This document shows positions 1 to 9,874 of a stretch of 64,000 bases of DNA, in pieces. Both the position numbers and the translations under genes were made by a program. Source of the DNA: Bacillota bacterium (lineage in GTDB: Bacteria; Bacillota; Clostridia; Christensenellales; CAG-138); contig JAEWCL010000023.1 in NCBI GenBank assembly GCA_023390655.1, forward strand, positions 72,752 through 136,751. Reading direction: 5' to 3'. Under the pieces are notes generated by a model. That model did no database searches, was not told the origin of the DNA, and was given only the letters and a program-made list of their open reading frames with translations. Within the stretch, counting starts at the first letter, position 1. Every line of letters starts with the position of its first letter.

Positions 1-592
1 TCACGGTGATGCCCGCGTTAAACGCCTCCTGCATGGCGGTCATGGCAATGCTGTTGGTTCTTTCTTCAGCCAGCTTTGTCTTGAGTTGGGCTTCCGTCAG
101 CTTTTCGCCGTACTGCTGCTCAATCATTTGATTGAAGAGCTCGGTCTTGCGCGTTTCCACATCAATGGAGGGGTCTTCCGCAAGCTCGCCTTCCGCCTGG
201 GTCTGCGCGGTCTGCTTGTAGTAATCAAGATCGGACTGCACACCCTCGTCCACTTCCGCCAGTTGCTCCGCGGTCAGGTTGGTATAGCCCTGCTTCTTTG
301 CCTGGTATTCCGTCACCTTGGTGCTCACAACAGCATCCATGATGAGGTCCTGAAAGGATTTGAGGCCATCGGCGCTGGTGGTGGGGTCCTGGCCGTACAT
401 CTGGTACATATACAGATAGTAGTCGAACGTATCCATATATTCACCCTTGGTGATCGAAATATCGCCCACCTTGGCGACAACCTGCGCCCTGTTCTTCTCT
501 TCATTGACGCTCACCAGGCTGCACCCGAACAGGGATGCGGTGAACGCAAGCGCCATCACTGCGGCGACAAGGCTTTTCACAATTTTGTTCAT
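1..592 (-). CDS. SurA/PrsA-like lipoprotein, N-terminal part (runs off window)
   Basis: Reading the minus strand from ATG at 592 gives an open frame with no stop to the window edge. It starts with a lipoprotein signal peptide: Lys-containing N-terminus, a hydrophobic core and the lipobox SLFGC near residue 24. A charged helical segment follows, resembling the SurA_N chaperone domain of parvulin-type foldases, with the early motif VAKVGDISITKGEY. It lies 66 bp downstream of a similar lipoprotein gene on the same strand, so the two probably form one transcript acting on exported proteins outside the membrane. The peptidyl-prolyl isomerase domain, if present, is beyond the edge, so enzyme activity cannot be judged. 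Confidence 0.8.
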   Translation of the reverse strand, partial: MNKIVKSLVAAVMALAFTASLFGCSLVSVNEEKNRAQVVAKVGDISITKGEYMDTFDYYLYMYQMYGQDPTTSADGLKSFQDLIMDAVVSTKVTEYQAKKQGYTNLTAEQLAEVDEGVQSDLDYYKQTAQTQAEGELAEDPSIDVETRKTELFNQMIEQQYGEKLTEAQLKTKLAEERTNSIAMTAMQEAFNAGITV

Positions 593-658
593 GTTGTAAA
601 ACAATTCTCCTTTGCTATAGTAGGGCAATCCCGGGATAATACCGATTTGAAATCGATA

Positions 659-1918
659 TTATATCTTTTCCGGGTAAAGGGTAACGGTACCCGCCTGCTG
701 CGCTTTTTCCGCAAACTCCGCCTGCATGCTTGCAAGCGCAGCGTTGGAGCGTGTATTGGATTCAAGCTTTGCCTGAATCTCGTCGCGGACCTCTTCGAAG
801 GCTCTCACACCCGGAGCGATTTTATCCTTGAGCATGATGATGCAGGTACCGTCCTGCAGATGCACCGGCTCTGAAATATCCCCAACGTTTAGAAGTGCAA
901 GCGCCGCATCGCGGTATGCTTCCTCCACATGGGTGCTGTCCTTGCTGACAAAGTAGCTGATCAGGTGCGTATCTTCCGATTTTTTCTCCATCAGCTTGAT
1001 AAAGTCGGCGCCGTCTAGCGCCTCATTGCGGATTTCCAATAGCCGCTTGTCCAATTCCGCATACGCTTCCGCGATGACGCGGTTGAAGTTTGCCTTTGCG
1101 CGCTCAAGCGTATTTTCCTTAACGCCCGCAAACAGCCCATCCTTATTTTTATCGTAATCCTTCTGGGCAGTATCCGCAGTAGTGGCCGCGGCCTGGATGT
1201 CCGTAACTTGCTTGGAGGTAAAGTCGAGCGCGATGCGCACGGTCTCCACATACCCCTCGGGCGCTGCTAGCACGACGTCCGGCGTATTTTCGCCAAACCA
1301 GGTAGCGCTTGACGCAATGCCCTCCTGCTGGGCTTTGAGCTGCTCGTCATAATACGCGCGGATGCTCTCCTCCGTCACGCTCTGAGCCGGCTGGAGCTGA
1401 TCATAATATAAGGTAATCACATAAGCGTCACGCATCATATAGCGCATGCGCTCGGGCGTGAGGCTGCTGTTTTCCAGAAGATCGATATAGGCCTGCTCAG
1501 CCTTTCTCCTGCCCTTTTCATCCGAGCCGTACTGCTCCATAAACGAAGCGATCTTATCATTATAATACTTGAGGTATTGGGCGTCGATTTCCGCTTCCTG
1601 CTCGGCAGTGAGCGTATAGAGGCCAAGCTTGCGCGCCTCTTCCTTCATTGCGGCTTCCCCCACCAGGAAGTTCAACTGGTTTGTTTTATATTTCTTATAT
1701 TCGGTTTCATACTGCGGCTGGGTCAGGTCAATGCCCATCATGGTCTCATAGCGGGCCAGCTGGGTTTTCAAGGATGCCTCAAACTGCCAACGATAAATTG
1801 GCGTCTCCCCTACCGTCCCCACGATATCCTCGGGATTTTTCGCGCAGCCCGCCGCCAAGAGCAGCACGCTTATGAGCGCGAGCAAGAAAGCGAGCATCCT
1901 TTTCCCCGTCATTCGCAT
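659..1918 (-). CDS. SurA/PrsA-like peptidyl-prolyl isomerase lipoprotein
   Basis: The protein has 419 residues. The signal peptide ends in a lipobox (LLLAAGC, Cys about 25), so it should be lipid-anchored outside the membrane. Residues 30-200 are a SurA_N-like helical region beginning GTVGETPIYRWQFE. The C-terminal third (about 290-400) has the layout of a parvulin rotamase domain, ending in an LQDGTCIIMLKD segment and a coiled terminal helix. The family helps fold exported proteins. It is tandem with the similar gene at 1-592. Isomerase activity is inferred; the rotamase domain is not strongly conserved and it may act only as a chaperone. Confidence 0.8.
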   Translation of the reverse strand: MRMTGKRMLAFLLALISVLLLAAGCAKNPEDIVGTVGETPIYRWQFEASLKTQLARYETMMGIDLTQPQYETEYKKYKTNQLNFLVGEAAMKEEARKLGLYTLTAEQEAEIDAQYLKYYNDKIASFMEQYGSDEKGRRKAEQAYIDLLENSSLTPERMRYMMRDAYVITLYYDQLQPAQSVTEESIRAYYDEQLKAQQEGIASSATWFGENTPDVVLAAPEGYVETVRIALDFTSKQVTDIQAAATTADTAQKDYDKNKDGLFAGVKENTLERAKANFNRVIAEAYAELDKRLLEIRNEALDGADFIKLMEKKSEDTHLISYFVSKDSTHVEEAYRDAALALLNVGDISEPVHLQDGTCIIMLKDKIAPGVRAFEEVRDEIQAKLESNTRSNAALASMQAEFAEKAQQAGTVTLYPEKI

Positions 1919-2234
1919 TCTCCTTCAAACGATTTCTCTAGAGCAGGCGGAACAAAGCCGCCCATCAGAAGGGAACCACCGATTCATTCGGCATACTGTC
2001 TTGACGGCCGCTTTTGTGCCCTGCCGTATCGCTAAAATCTTGAAATAGCGCCGCTATTCCTTCAATTTTGCTCTTTGCAGGCCGCAAAGCCCTCTCGCCA
2101 ACCCAGCTTCCTCATTGAATCAGTGCTTCCTAAGCTATCCCATTATACATATTTCAAAAGCTTGTTGCAACGCATAATCCTGTAAACAAAGTGTGGCATT
2201 GCCTTTCCCACGGCTTTTTGCGCGCCCGATGTGA

Positions 2235-2263
2235 TTGTTTCCATCCGGGGCGCACTGTATAAT
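2235..2263 (+). promoter_or_regulatory. Candidate sigma-A promoter of the P-type ATPase gene
   Basis: A perfect -10 hexamer TATAAT at 2258-2263 lies 17 bp from TTGTTT at 2235-2240. It sits about 110 bp upstream of the TTG start at 2375. The rest of the 456-bp gap 1919-2374 shows no credible gene, repeat or strong hairpin. Confidence 0.5.
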
Positions 2264-2374
2264 GGAAGAGACGCCGCAGCAATAAGAACTTATCAACCGA
2301 AAAAGGTACTGGAGAAATATCCGCCGGACATTCCGGTTGATAGGCGGATTTGCTGCATATGGAGGTATAAAAGG

Positions 2375-4714
2375 TTGGAGCGCTTCTCGCCCGACTTTAT
2401 GCAGGGTTTGTCCGCAGTGCAGGTACAACAGCGCCGGGAAGCGGGGCTTACCAACGCGCAGCTGCCGCATATTACAAAGACCACGGGCCGAATCTTACGG
2501 GATAATTTGATGACGTTCTTCAACTTCATCAATCTCGTACTGTTTGTTGCCCTTCTTTTGGTGGAGTCCTATGCCAACACGCTGTTTATGGGCGTGGTGC
2601 TTTCTAACCTCCTCATCGGCACCATACAGGAGCTGCGCGCGAAGCGCGCGGTGGAACGCCTGAGCGTGCTGCACGCCCCCCGCACGCGCGTGGTACGCGA
2701 GGGGATGGAGCAGGAGATCAAAAGCGATGAGCTGGTGCTTGACGATATCATGCTGCTTTCTCTCGGCAGCCAGGTCCCTGCGGACGCCATCGTCCGCGAG
2801 GGCGCGGTGGAAGCGGACGAATCGCTCCTGACGGGCGAGTCCAACGCCATCAAAAAAATGCCGGGGGATACCCTGCTTTCGGGCAGTTTCGTCATTTCCG
2901 GCTCCTGCCGCGCGCAGGCGGTGCGTGTGGGCGAAGACAGCTACGCGGCATCGCTCTCCCGCGAGGCCAGGCGGTATAAACGCTTTGACTCGGAGCTGAT
3001 GCGTGCGCTGCGGCTGATTATCCGCTACGCGGGAGGCATCGTGCTGCCGCTTGGCGCGCTGATGTTCTATCACGCCTTCCGGGGACTCAACCATGGCCTG
3101 CAGGCAAGCGTGGAGCAGACGGCAGCCGCCATGCTCGGCATGATTCCTTCCGGGCTGATGCTGCTTACAAGCATCTCCCTTGCGGTAGGCGTCGTGGCGC
3201 TTGCGCGCAAAAAGACGCTTGTGCAGGAGCTTTACTGCATTGAAACGTTATCCCGCGTCAACATGCTTTGCCTGGACAAGACGGGTACGCTGACGACAGG
3301 CAATATGCAGGCGGACCGCGTCATCCCGCTGGGGGATAATACAGAAAATGAATTATACGCCGCTCTGTGCGATATGGTGGGCGCCATGCCCGCATCAAAC
3401 GCCACCTCAAAGGCGCTTGCTGCGTTCTACAAGCAGCCGCCCCGGGAAGCGCCGCGCGGCGTCACGCCGTTTTCTTCCGCGCGCAAATACAGCGCCGCCG
3501 CCTTCTCCTACGGCACGCTCTATCTTGGCGCTGCGAGCATGCTCGTTGCACTTCCACCGCGCTTCGCGGCGCAGGCGGAGCAGGAAGCCGCCGCCGGCCG
3601 CCGCGTGCTGCTGCTGTGCCGGGCGGACGCGGTAGACGGCGAGCCTAAGCTGCCGTCCGATACAACGCTTTTGCCGCTTGCGCTTGTCACGCTGCTCGAT
3701 GAAATCCGCTCGGAGGCGGAGGATACGTTGCGCTTCTTCCGGGAACAGGATGTGACGGTAAAGCTGATTTCCGGCGACGACCCGCGCACCGTATCGGCAA
3801 TCGCCTCCCGGCTGAAGCTGCCGGGCGCGGAAAAATATATCGACGCCTCGACCCTTAAAGATGAAGAAGCATTATCCGCCGCCGCGGGCGCATATACCGT
3901 GTTTGGCCGCGTTTCCCCGCAGCAGAAAAAGGGGCTCGTCCAGGCGCTGCAGGCACAGGGCCATACCGTCGCCATGACAGGGGACGGCGTGAACGATGTG
4001 CTCGCTTTGAAGGAATCGGACTGCAGCATCGCCCTCAACGCGGGCAGCGATGCTGCAAAGCAGATTTCCCAGCTGGTGCTGCTGGATAACAATTTCGCGT
4101 CATTGCCGCATGTCGTCATGGAAGGGCGGCGCGTGGTCAACAACATTACGCGGACAGCTTCGCTGTTCCTCGTCAAAACCGGGTTTTCGCTGCTGCTGAC
4201 TGTTTCGAGCCTGCTCTTCGGGCTGGCGTACCCGTTCCAGCCGGTGCAGCTTTCCCTCATCGGCGCTGTGACGGTGGGTATCCCCTCCTTCTTCCTTGCG
4301 CTGGAACCCAACCGCACGCGCATCAAGGGCAGCTTTTTGAAGAACGTGCTTGCGCGCGCCATTCCGGGCGCTGTGACCATCTACCTTTTTACGCTGGCCG
4401 CAGGGCTCCTTGGCCGCAGGCTGAACCTGACGTATGGAGAAATCAACTCCCTTTGCGTGTATCTTGCGGGCACCGCGGGGCTGATGATCCTGCTGCGTGT
4501 CTGCCTGCCGGCCGTTCCCCGCAGGGCGGCGCTCTGGGTGCTGATGACGGCGGGCTTCTTTGGCGCTGCGGCACTCTTACCCAAGCTACTTGAGCTTTCC
4601 CCGCCGCAGCCGGGGATTGCGCTGTGGCTCTACCTTGGACTGACGCTGTTCTCTTATCCGCTGCTTGCAGGTTTAGAGCGCGTTTGCCGGCATATACTCA
4701 AAGCGGAGGACTAA
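2375..4714 (+). CDS. CtpE-like cation-translocating P-type ATPase
   Basis: This is a membrane ATPase that moves a cation using a phospho-aspartate intermediate. Visible motifs in order are TGES in the actuator domain, IPSGL in the membrane segment before the catalytic loop, DKTGTLT with the phosphorylated Asp, and TGDGVND in the hinge; hydrophobic segments flank them. The IPSGL-MLLTSISLAVG stretch and overall size (779 aa) fit the CtpE-type branch, whose mycobacterial member takes up calcium; the substrate here is inferred. I chose TTG at 2375 because GGAGGT (2361-2366) lies 8 bp before it; the open frame reaches back to 2231 without a ribosome site. No heavy-metal-binding domain is present. 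pth follows 3 bp after the stop. Confidence 0.9.
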   Translation: MERFSPDFMQGLSAVQVQQRREAGLTNAQLPHITKTTGRILRDNLMTFFNFINLVLFVALLLVESYANTLFMGVVLSNLLIGTIQELRAKRAVERLSVLHAPRTRVVREGMEQEIKSDELVLDDIMLLSLGSQVPADAIVREGAVEADESLLTGESNAIKKMPGDTLLSGSFVISGSCRAQAVRVGEDSYAASLSREARRYKRFDSELMRALRLIIRYAGGIVLPLGALMFYHAFRGLNHGLQASVEQTAAAMLGMIPSGLMLLTSISLAVGVVALARKKTLVQELYCIETLSRVNMLCLDKTGTLTTGNMQADRVIPLGDNTENELYAALCDMVGAMPASNATSKALAAFYKQPPREAPRGVTPFSSARKYSAAAFSYGTLYLGAASMLVALPPRFAAQAEQEAAAGRRVLLLCRADAVDGEPKLPSDTTLLPLALVTLLDEIRSEAEDTLRFFREQDVTVKLISGDDPRTVSAIASRLKLPGAEKYIDASTLKDEEALSAAAGAYTVFGRVSPQQKKGLVQALQAQGHTVAMTGDGVNDVLALKESDCSIALNAGSDAAKQISQLVLLDNNFASLPHVVMEGRRVVNNITRTASLFLVKTGFSLLLTVSSLLFGLAYPFQPVQLSLIGAVTVGIPSFFLALEPNRTRIKGSFLKNVLARAIPGAVTIYLFTLAAGLLGRRLNLTYGEINSLCVYLAGTAGLMILLRVCLPAVPRRAALWVLMTAGFFGAAALLPKLLELSPPQPGIALWLYLGLTLFSYPLLAGLERVCRHILKAED

Positions 4715-4717
4715 ATC

Positions 4718-5338
4718 ATGTTTTTAATCGTGGGACTGGGCAACCCGGGCATTGCCTACCAGAGCTCCCGCCACAACGCGGGCTTTCTGGCGCTGGACAC
4801 GCTTTCAAAAAAACTCGGCATCCCCATCAACAAGCGCGCGCACCGCTCGCTCATCGGGGAAGGGTTCTTCGGCACCGAAAAGCTGATATTGTGCAAGCCC
4901 GAAACCTATATGAACTTAAGCGGGGAGGCGGTACAGTCGCTTCTTTCCTACTACAAGCTGCCGTCCGAGCGCTTGATCGTGCTCTATGACGATATCGACC
5001 TTGCGGTAGGGGACCTTCGCATCCGTGCCTCCGGCAGCGCAGGCACCCACAACGGCATGCGCTCCATTATCGCCTGCCTTGGCGGGGAGGAAGGCTTCCC
5101 GCGCGTGCGCATCGGCATCGGCAGGCAAAAGGACGGGCGCGATCTCGCTTCCTTCGTATTGGGCAAGCCGCCAAAGGACGAGCAGGAATTGCTTGAAGAC
5201 GCCTATGCCCAGGCGGCGGAAGCCGCGCTGCTGATCGCGGAGGGCAAGCTGAACGAGGCGCAGGCAAGGTTCAACAAAAAGCCCAAGAAAGCAAAACCGC
5301 CAAAAGAGGACGAACAGGCGGAAGAGAAGGAGCAATAA
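4718..5338 (+). CDS. pth: Peptidyl-tRNA hydrolase
   Basis: This cytosolic enzyme cleaves the ester bond of peptidyl-tRNAs released by stalled ribosomes, recycling tRNA. The N-terminus LIVGLGNPG, the RHNAGF motif with the catalytic His, the YMNLSGEAV motif and the YDDIDLAVGDLRIR stretch are diagnostic. It has 206 residues, slightly longer than the usual 190, because of a Lys/Glu/Pro-rich tail (about 180-206) that looks disordered. It starts 3 bp after the P-type ATPase gene and is followed by mfd; the pth-mfd order is common in Bacillota. Confidence 0.97.
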   Translation: MFLIVGLGNPGIAYQSSRHNAGFLALDTLSKKLGIPINKRAHRSLIGEGFFGTEKLILCKPETYMNLSGEAVQSLLSYYKLPSERLIVLYDDIDLAVGDLRIRASGSAGTHNGMRSIIACLGGEEGFPRVRIGIGRQKDGRDLASFVLGKPPKDEQELLEDAYAQAAEAALLIAEGKLNEAQARFNKKPKKAKPPKEDEQAEEKEQ

Positions 5339-5375
5339 CTCCTTCCATCCGCTGCGCGCACGGAGAAAAATCTTC

Positions 5376-5404
5376 TTGACAATCCGGAGTTTGAGCGGTA
5401 GGCT
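5376..5404 (+). promoter_or_regulatory. Candidate sigma-A promoter of mfd
   Basis: TTGACA at 5376-5381, a 17-bp spacer and TAGGCT at 5399-5404 lie between pth and mfd, 32 bp before the mfd start. The -35 box is perfect and the -10 box is weak, so mfd may have its own promoter besides read-through from pth. Confidence 0.4.
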
Positions 5405-5436
5405 CTTATTTCTGCAAACCATCATCAGGAGCGACC

Positions 5437-8400
5437 ATGTCTGAACAACTGCACCCGTTGCTGCGGGTGCTCAAACAATCGCCGGAATACAACCGGCTCA
5501 ATGAGATTTTGACCGAGGCGGAAGGTCCCGCTTCGGCTTTTGGCCTGCCCGAAGCACACCGCGCGCATGTGTTCGCGGCGCTATGTGAACGGCGCGGCGG
5601 CCTTTTGATCGCCGCAAGCGAGCAGGCGGCGGACCGGCTTTACAGCATCGCCTCCGCCTTCAGCGACAAGGTTGCGCTGCTGCCCGCGCGGGAATTGCCG
5701 CTTGTGAACGCCTATGCCGCCTCCGGCGAAGGTGCAAAGCGGCGCATCGCAACATTGACCCGGCTGAGCCTAGGCGAACCCGTGGGCGTCATTGCCTCCA
5801 TTGAGGCGGTCTTACAGCGCCTTGCTCCGCAGGATGTGTTAAAACGTGCCATCCATACGGTAAAGCTTGGCGAGACGCATCCCCCGCGGGAGCTGCTGCG
5901 CGCGCTGATAGACGCGGGCTATGAGCCGGTGGAGCTTGTGGAAGGGCCGGGCCAGGCCAGCTTGCGGGGCGATATCCTGGACGTGTTCCCCCCGCATGCG
6001 CGCGAACCCTACCGCATCGAGTTCTTTGACGACGAAGTGGACCGCATGGGCATCTTCGACCCCGTCACCCAGCGCTCGCTTTCCCGGGTGGAGGAGGCGC
6101 TTTTGCCGCCCGCGACGGAAGCGCCGCAAGACGCGTCTGCCATTGCGCGCGCGCTTAAGGCGACGAAGAGCGCGAAGGGGTTTGACGCGCAGCGCATCGC
6201 CTGGGAAGAAAAGCGGGCATGCCTGGGCGCTGAAATCCTGCTGCCGGTTTTATACGAAAACACATTCACGATCCTCGACCACCTGCCCAAGAACGCGCCG
6301 CTCTTTTTAGAGGAGCCGCACCGCGTGGAGGAAGCGGCAAGCGCCGCCTACCGCCTGTTTACGCAATCCGTCTCCGCCATGCTTGCGCGCGGGGAGGGCA
6401 TATCCGAGCAGATCGGCCTGTTGACGGAACCGCATGCGCTGTTTGCGCGCCTGAACACGCCGCGCACGGCGTTGCTCTTTACGCTTGCGCGCAGCTTCTC
6501 CTCCATCCATATCCGCGAAAGCGTGCAGTTTGACGCGCGCATCGCCCCCCATTATCCGGGCAGCCGGGAAGAGCTTGCGCGGGACATTGCGCTGAGTAAA
6601 AAAACGGGCGGCACGGTGCTGCTCTACGCCGGCGCGCACGCCCAGCGGCTGCAGCAGCAGTTGCTTGATGAAGACTGCGAGGTAGGCCTTGCAGCGTCGC
6701 TTTCCCGTGAGCTTCTGCCGGGCGAGGCGCTGCTGCTTTCTGAAAGTCTGCCGCAGGGCTTTTTATACCCCGCCATCAAACTGACGGTGCTTAGTGAGGC
6801 GGAGCTGTTCGGCTACGCGAAGCACGCCGCAAAAAAGCGGCATTCCGACAAGCCGCGCCTTGTGTTCTCCGAGCTCAAGCCCGGCGATTATGTGGTGCAT
6901 GAGGCCCACGGCGTCGGCCGGTTCCTGGGCGTGGAGGCGCTCACCGTGCAGGACACCACGCGCGACTATCTCTTAATGGAATACCAGAGCGGAGACAGGC
7001 TGTATATCCCGACGGATCAGCTTGACCGCGTGCAGAAATACATCGGCTCCGACGACGAGCCGCGGCTTTCGAAGCTTGGCGGCAGCGAATGGCAGAAGCA
7101 GGTCTCCCGAGCAAGAAGCGCCGTCAAGGAGCTTGCGTTTGACCTTGCAAAGCTGTACGCGGAGCGCCAGCAGACAAAGGGCTTTGCGTTTTCAGCCGAT
7201 TCCCAGTGGCAAAAGCAGCTTGAAGAAAGCTTCCCCTATACCGAAACGCCCGACCAACTCCAGTGCATTGAGGACATCAAGCGGGATATGGAAAGCAGCC
7301 GCGTGATGGACCGCCTCCTGTGTGGAGACGTCGGCTATGGCAAGACGGAGGTTGCGCTAAGAGCCGCATTCAAGGCCGTACAGGACAGCAAGCAGGTGGC
7401 CCTGCTCGTTCCCACCACCGTGCTTGCACAGCAGCATTACAATACGCTCTCCACGCGGTTCAGTAGCTTCCCCGTGCGTGTAGCGCTGTTGTCCCGGTTT
7501 AAAACGCCACTTGAGCAAAAGGCGGTGAAAAAAGCGCTGACGGAAGGGACGGTCGATATCGTCGTCGGCACGCACGCGCTGTTAGGCAAGGAAGTCAAGT
7601 TTAAAGATTTGGGCCTGTTGATCGTGGACGAGGAGCAGCGCTTTGGCGTAGGCCACAAGGAACAGATCAAAAACATCAAAACGAGCGTGGACGTACTCAC
7701 CCTTACCGCCACACCCATCCCAAGGACGCTGCACATGTCCATGATCGGCATCCGGGATATGAGCGTGATCGAAACCCCGCCCGAAGACCGCTTCCCCGTG
7801 CAGACGTATGTGTTGGAATATTCTCAAACCCTGTTGTGCGACGCCGTCAACAAGGAGCTGTCGCGCGGAGGGCAGTGCTATATTGTCTACAACCAGGTGC
7901 AGCGGCTTGAGCGCTATGCCGCACATCTAAAAGAACTGCTGCCGGACGCCTCCATCGCGGTGGCGCACGGGCAGATGCCCGAGCATGCGCTGGAGCGCGT
8001 AATGCTCGACTTTATGGAGGGGCGCTACAACGTCCTCCTATGCAGCACCATCATCGAAAATGGGCTTGATATCTCCAACGCGAATACCATGTTCGTGCTG
8101 GATTCGGATAAAATGGGCCTTTCGCAGCTGTACCAGCTGCGCGGCAGGGTGGGCCGCTCCACCCGGCTTGGCTACGCCTACTTTATGTTTGAACGCGATA
8201 AATCGCTCACCGAGGTGGCGCACAAGCGCCTCTCCGCCCTTACGGAATTTGCACAGTTCGGCGCCGGGCGCGAAATTGCGCTGCGCGACCTTGAAATCCG
8301 TGGTGCGGGCAGCTTACTCGGCGCGCAGCAGCACGGGCATATCGCAGACATCGGCTATGAATATTATACGAAGCTCATGGGGCAGGCCATTAAAGAAGCG

Positions 8401-8871
8401 CGCGGGGAAATCACGGGCCCGCCGGAGGTGGATACCGTCATCGATATCCCCATCGACGCGCACATCCCCAAGTGGTATATCAAAAGCGAGGTGCAGCGGC
8501 TTTCCATGTACAAACGCATCGCTCTCATTACCGACCGCGCCATGCTTTACGACGTGCAGGAGGAAGTGGAGGACCGCTTTGGCAATATCCCGGAGGCCAC
8601 GCAGAACCTCATCGATACCGCCTACATCAAGGCGCTCGCTTCCCGGTCCCAGGCTTCCGGCCTTACGGTGCGGGAGGGCTTTGCAAAGCTTGTGTTCCAT
8701 GCGGACGCGCAGCTTGACGGTGCAAGGCTGGTGACAGCCGCCACCAATTTCGGTGCGCAGCTTGTACCCGGAGAAACAACGGCGCTGGTATTCCGGAAAG
8801 CGGGCGCTGACGTCGCACAGATGCTGCAGGCGCTGCCGCCGTTCCTTGAGGAGTTATGCGGATGCGTTTAG
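5437..8871 (+). CDS. mfd: Transcription-repair coupling factor Mfd
   Basis: Mfd removes RNA polymerase stalled at DNA damage and recruits the UvrA repair machinery. The 1144-residue length fits the family. Residues 1-470 form the UvrB-like and species-specific part (SLRGDILDVFPP near 180). The CarD-like RNA polymerase interaction domain begins near 487 (LKPGDYVVHEAHGVGRF). The superfamily 2 motor follows, with Walker A GDVGYGKTE near 631, the DEEQRFGVGHKE box near 730, TATPIPRT, and the TRG-type segment GRVGRS. A C-terminal D7-like domain closes it. An AGGAG site precedes ATG 5437. Its end overlaps the next gene by 10 bp. Confidence 0.98.
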   Translation: MSEQLHPLLRVLKQSPEYNRLNEILTEAEGPASAFGLPEAHRAHVFAALCERRGGLLIAASEQAADRLYSIASAFSDKVALLPARELPLVNAYAASGEGAKRRIATLTRLSLGEPVGVIASIEAVLQRLAPQDVLKRAIHTVKLGETHPPRELLRALIDAGYEPVELVEGPGQASLRGDILDVFPPHAREPYRIEFFDDEVDRMGIFDPVTQRSLSRVEEALLPPATEAPQDASAIARALKATKSAKGFDAQRIAWEEKRACLGAEILLPVLYENTFTILDHLPKNAPLFLEEPHRVEEAASAAYRLFTQSVSAMLARGEGISEQIGLLTEPHALFARLNTPRTALLFTLARSFSSIHIRESVQFDARIAPHYPGSREELARDIALSKKTGGTVLLYAGAHAQRLQQQLLDEDCEVGLAASLSRELLPGEALLLSESLPQGFLYPAIKLTVLSEAELFGYAKHAAKKRHSDKPRLVFSELKPGDYVVHEAHGVGRFLGVEALTVQDTTRDYLLMEYQSGDRLYIPTDQLDRVQKYIGSDDEPRLSKLGGSEWQKQVSRARSAVKELAFDLAKLYAERQQTKGFAFSADSQWQKQLEESFPYTETPDQLQCIEDIKRDMESSRVMDRLLCGDVGYGKTEVALRAAFKAVQDSKQVALLVPTTVLAQQHYNTLSTRFSSFPVRVALLSRFKTPLEQKAVKKALTEGTVDIVVGTHALLGKEVKFKDLGLLIVDEEQRFGVGHKEQIKNIKTSVDVLTLTATPIPRTLHMSMIGIRDMSVIETPPEDRFPVQTYVLEYSQTLLCDAVNKELSRGGQCYIVYNQVQRLERYAAHLKELLPDASIAVAHGQMPEHALERVMLDFMEGRYNVLLCSTIIENGLDISNANTMFVLDSDKMGLSQLYQLRGRVGRSTRLGYAYFMFERDKSLTEVAHKRLSALTEFAQFGAGREIALRDLEIRGAGSLLGAQQHGHIADIGYEYYTKLMGQAIKEARGEITGPPEVDTVIDIPIDAHIPKWYIKSEVQRLSMYKRIALITDRAMLYDVQEEVEDRFGNIPEATQNLIDTAYIKALASRSQASGLTVREGFAKLVFHADAQLDGARLVTAATNFGAQLVPGETTALVFRKAGADVAQMLQALPPFLEELCGCV

Positions 8872-9851
8872 AAAGCATGCCGAAAAAAGCGCTGCCGAAC
8901 GGGCTCCGTCGGTTGTTGAAAGCCTTGCTTGTTGTGCTTGCTGTCTTTGCGGGGCTGTTGCTAACAGCACCGTTTGTTATTATCCCGCTTGCTGCAATGG
9001 GGCCTATCTCTTATGACGGCAACGCCGATTCCCACCCGCTGCAGGATATTTATACGCCCGAGGACTTTGGAATTGCAGCGACAGAGCGGATGCTGCCCAC
9101 CGCGGATGGATATTCCATATGGACGTCCGAAGTGTCCATTTCCCGTCCCAAAGCAATCATCATTTACCTCACGGGCATTCAGCAGCCCTCCGTCACCTAC
9201 TTTTATCCCCATGCCAAGTGGATGCAGGAAAACGGCTATGCCTCGCTGCTGCTCGAAGTACGCGGCCATGGCAACAGCAGCGGCAAGCGTGTCTGCCTTG
9301 GGTATGAAGAGACGCGGGATGTGCAGGCGGCAGTAGACTACATCAAGGCGCAGAAGGAATACACAGGCATCCCCATCGTGCTGCACGGCGTTTCCATGGG
9401 TGGGGCCATCGCTATCAACGCCTTTGGCCAAATCCCGGAAGTAGACGGGCTGATTGCCATGTCCGCCTATGCAAGCTTTGAGGACGTCGTATGCGATACG
9501 ATGGCGCAGCACAACCTGCCTGCACCGCTGATCGCATTGGAATATCCCCTGCTGCGCACGGCATCGTATCTGCTGTTTGGTAAAAGCACGGTAGAACAGA
9601 ATACGCCGCTCAGACAAATCCAAAACGTTGGCGAACGCCCGGTGCTGCTGATTGCGGCAGAGGGAGATACGTCCGTCCCCGCAATCAACCTGCAGCGGCT
9701 GCTTGCGGTTGCACCAAAGCATACGCAAAGCTGGCTTCTTCCCACTGACGCGCATTTTATTGTCAAGGACAATGATTTTAAAGCCGTTGCGCAGGATACC
9801 GCGTATTGCGACCGCATCCTCTCTTTTCTTTCGCAGGTTGAATATCAATAA
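8862..9851 (+). CDS. Membrane-tethered alpha/beta hydrolase
   Basis: An N-terminal transmembrane segment (about residues 19-45) precedes an alpha/beta-hydrolase fold. The nucleophile elbow GVSMGG (Ser near 178), an EVRGHGNSSGK strand-loop, a late Asp in AEGDTSVP and a His in TDAHF supply a plausible catalytic triad. The family includes esterases, lipases and acyl-peptide hydrolases; the substrate is unknown. I prefer ATG at 8862 because GAGGAG (8848-8853) lies 8 bp upstream; an ATG at 8856 is too close to it. The gene overlaps the mfd end by 10 bp, so it is probably translated from the same message. Confidence 0.8.
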   Translation: MRLESMPKKALPNGLRRLLKALLVVLAVFAGLLLTAPFVIIPLAAMGPISYDGNADSHPLQDIYTPEDFGIAATERMLPTADGYSIWTSEVSISRPKAIIIYLTGIQQPSVTYFYPHAKWMQENGYASLLLEVRGHGNSSGKRVCLGYEETRDVQAAVDYIKAQKEYTGIPIVLHGVSMGGAIAINAFGQIPEVDGLIAMSAYASFEDVVCDTMAQHNLPAPLIALEYPLLRTASYLLFGKSTVEQNTPLRQIQNVGERPVLLIAAEGDTSVPAINLQRLLAVAPKHTQSWLLPTDAHFIVKDNDFKAVAQDTAYCDRILSFLSQVEYQ

Positions 9852-9874
9852 GAGAAAAGCGCCTTGACGGCACT

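Noticed and set aside
86..874. 262-residue plus-strand frame over the first two lipoprotein genes
   Set aside because: Spans the junction of two clear minus-strand genes and has His/Leu-rich shadow composition.
3520..4380. 286-residue minus-strand frame within the P-type ATPase
   Set aside because: Ser/Arg-rich composition of a shadow frame; the P-type ATPase motifs are in the other strand.
8961..9848. 295-residue minus-strand frame over the alpha/beta hydrolase
   Set aside because: Shadow frame; the hydrolase motifs are on the plus strand with a ribosome site.
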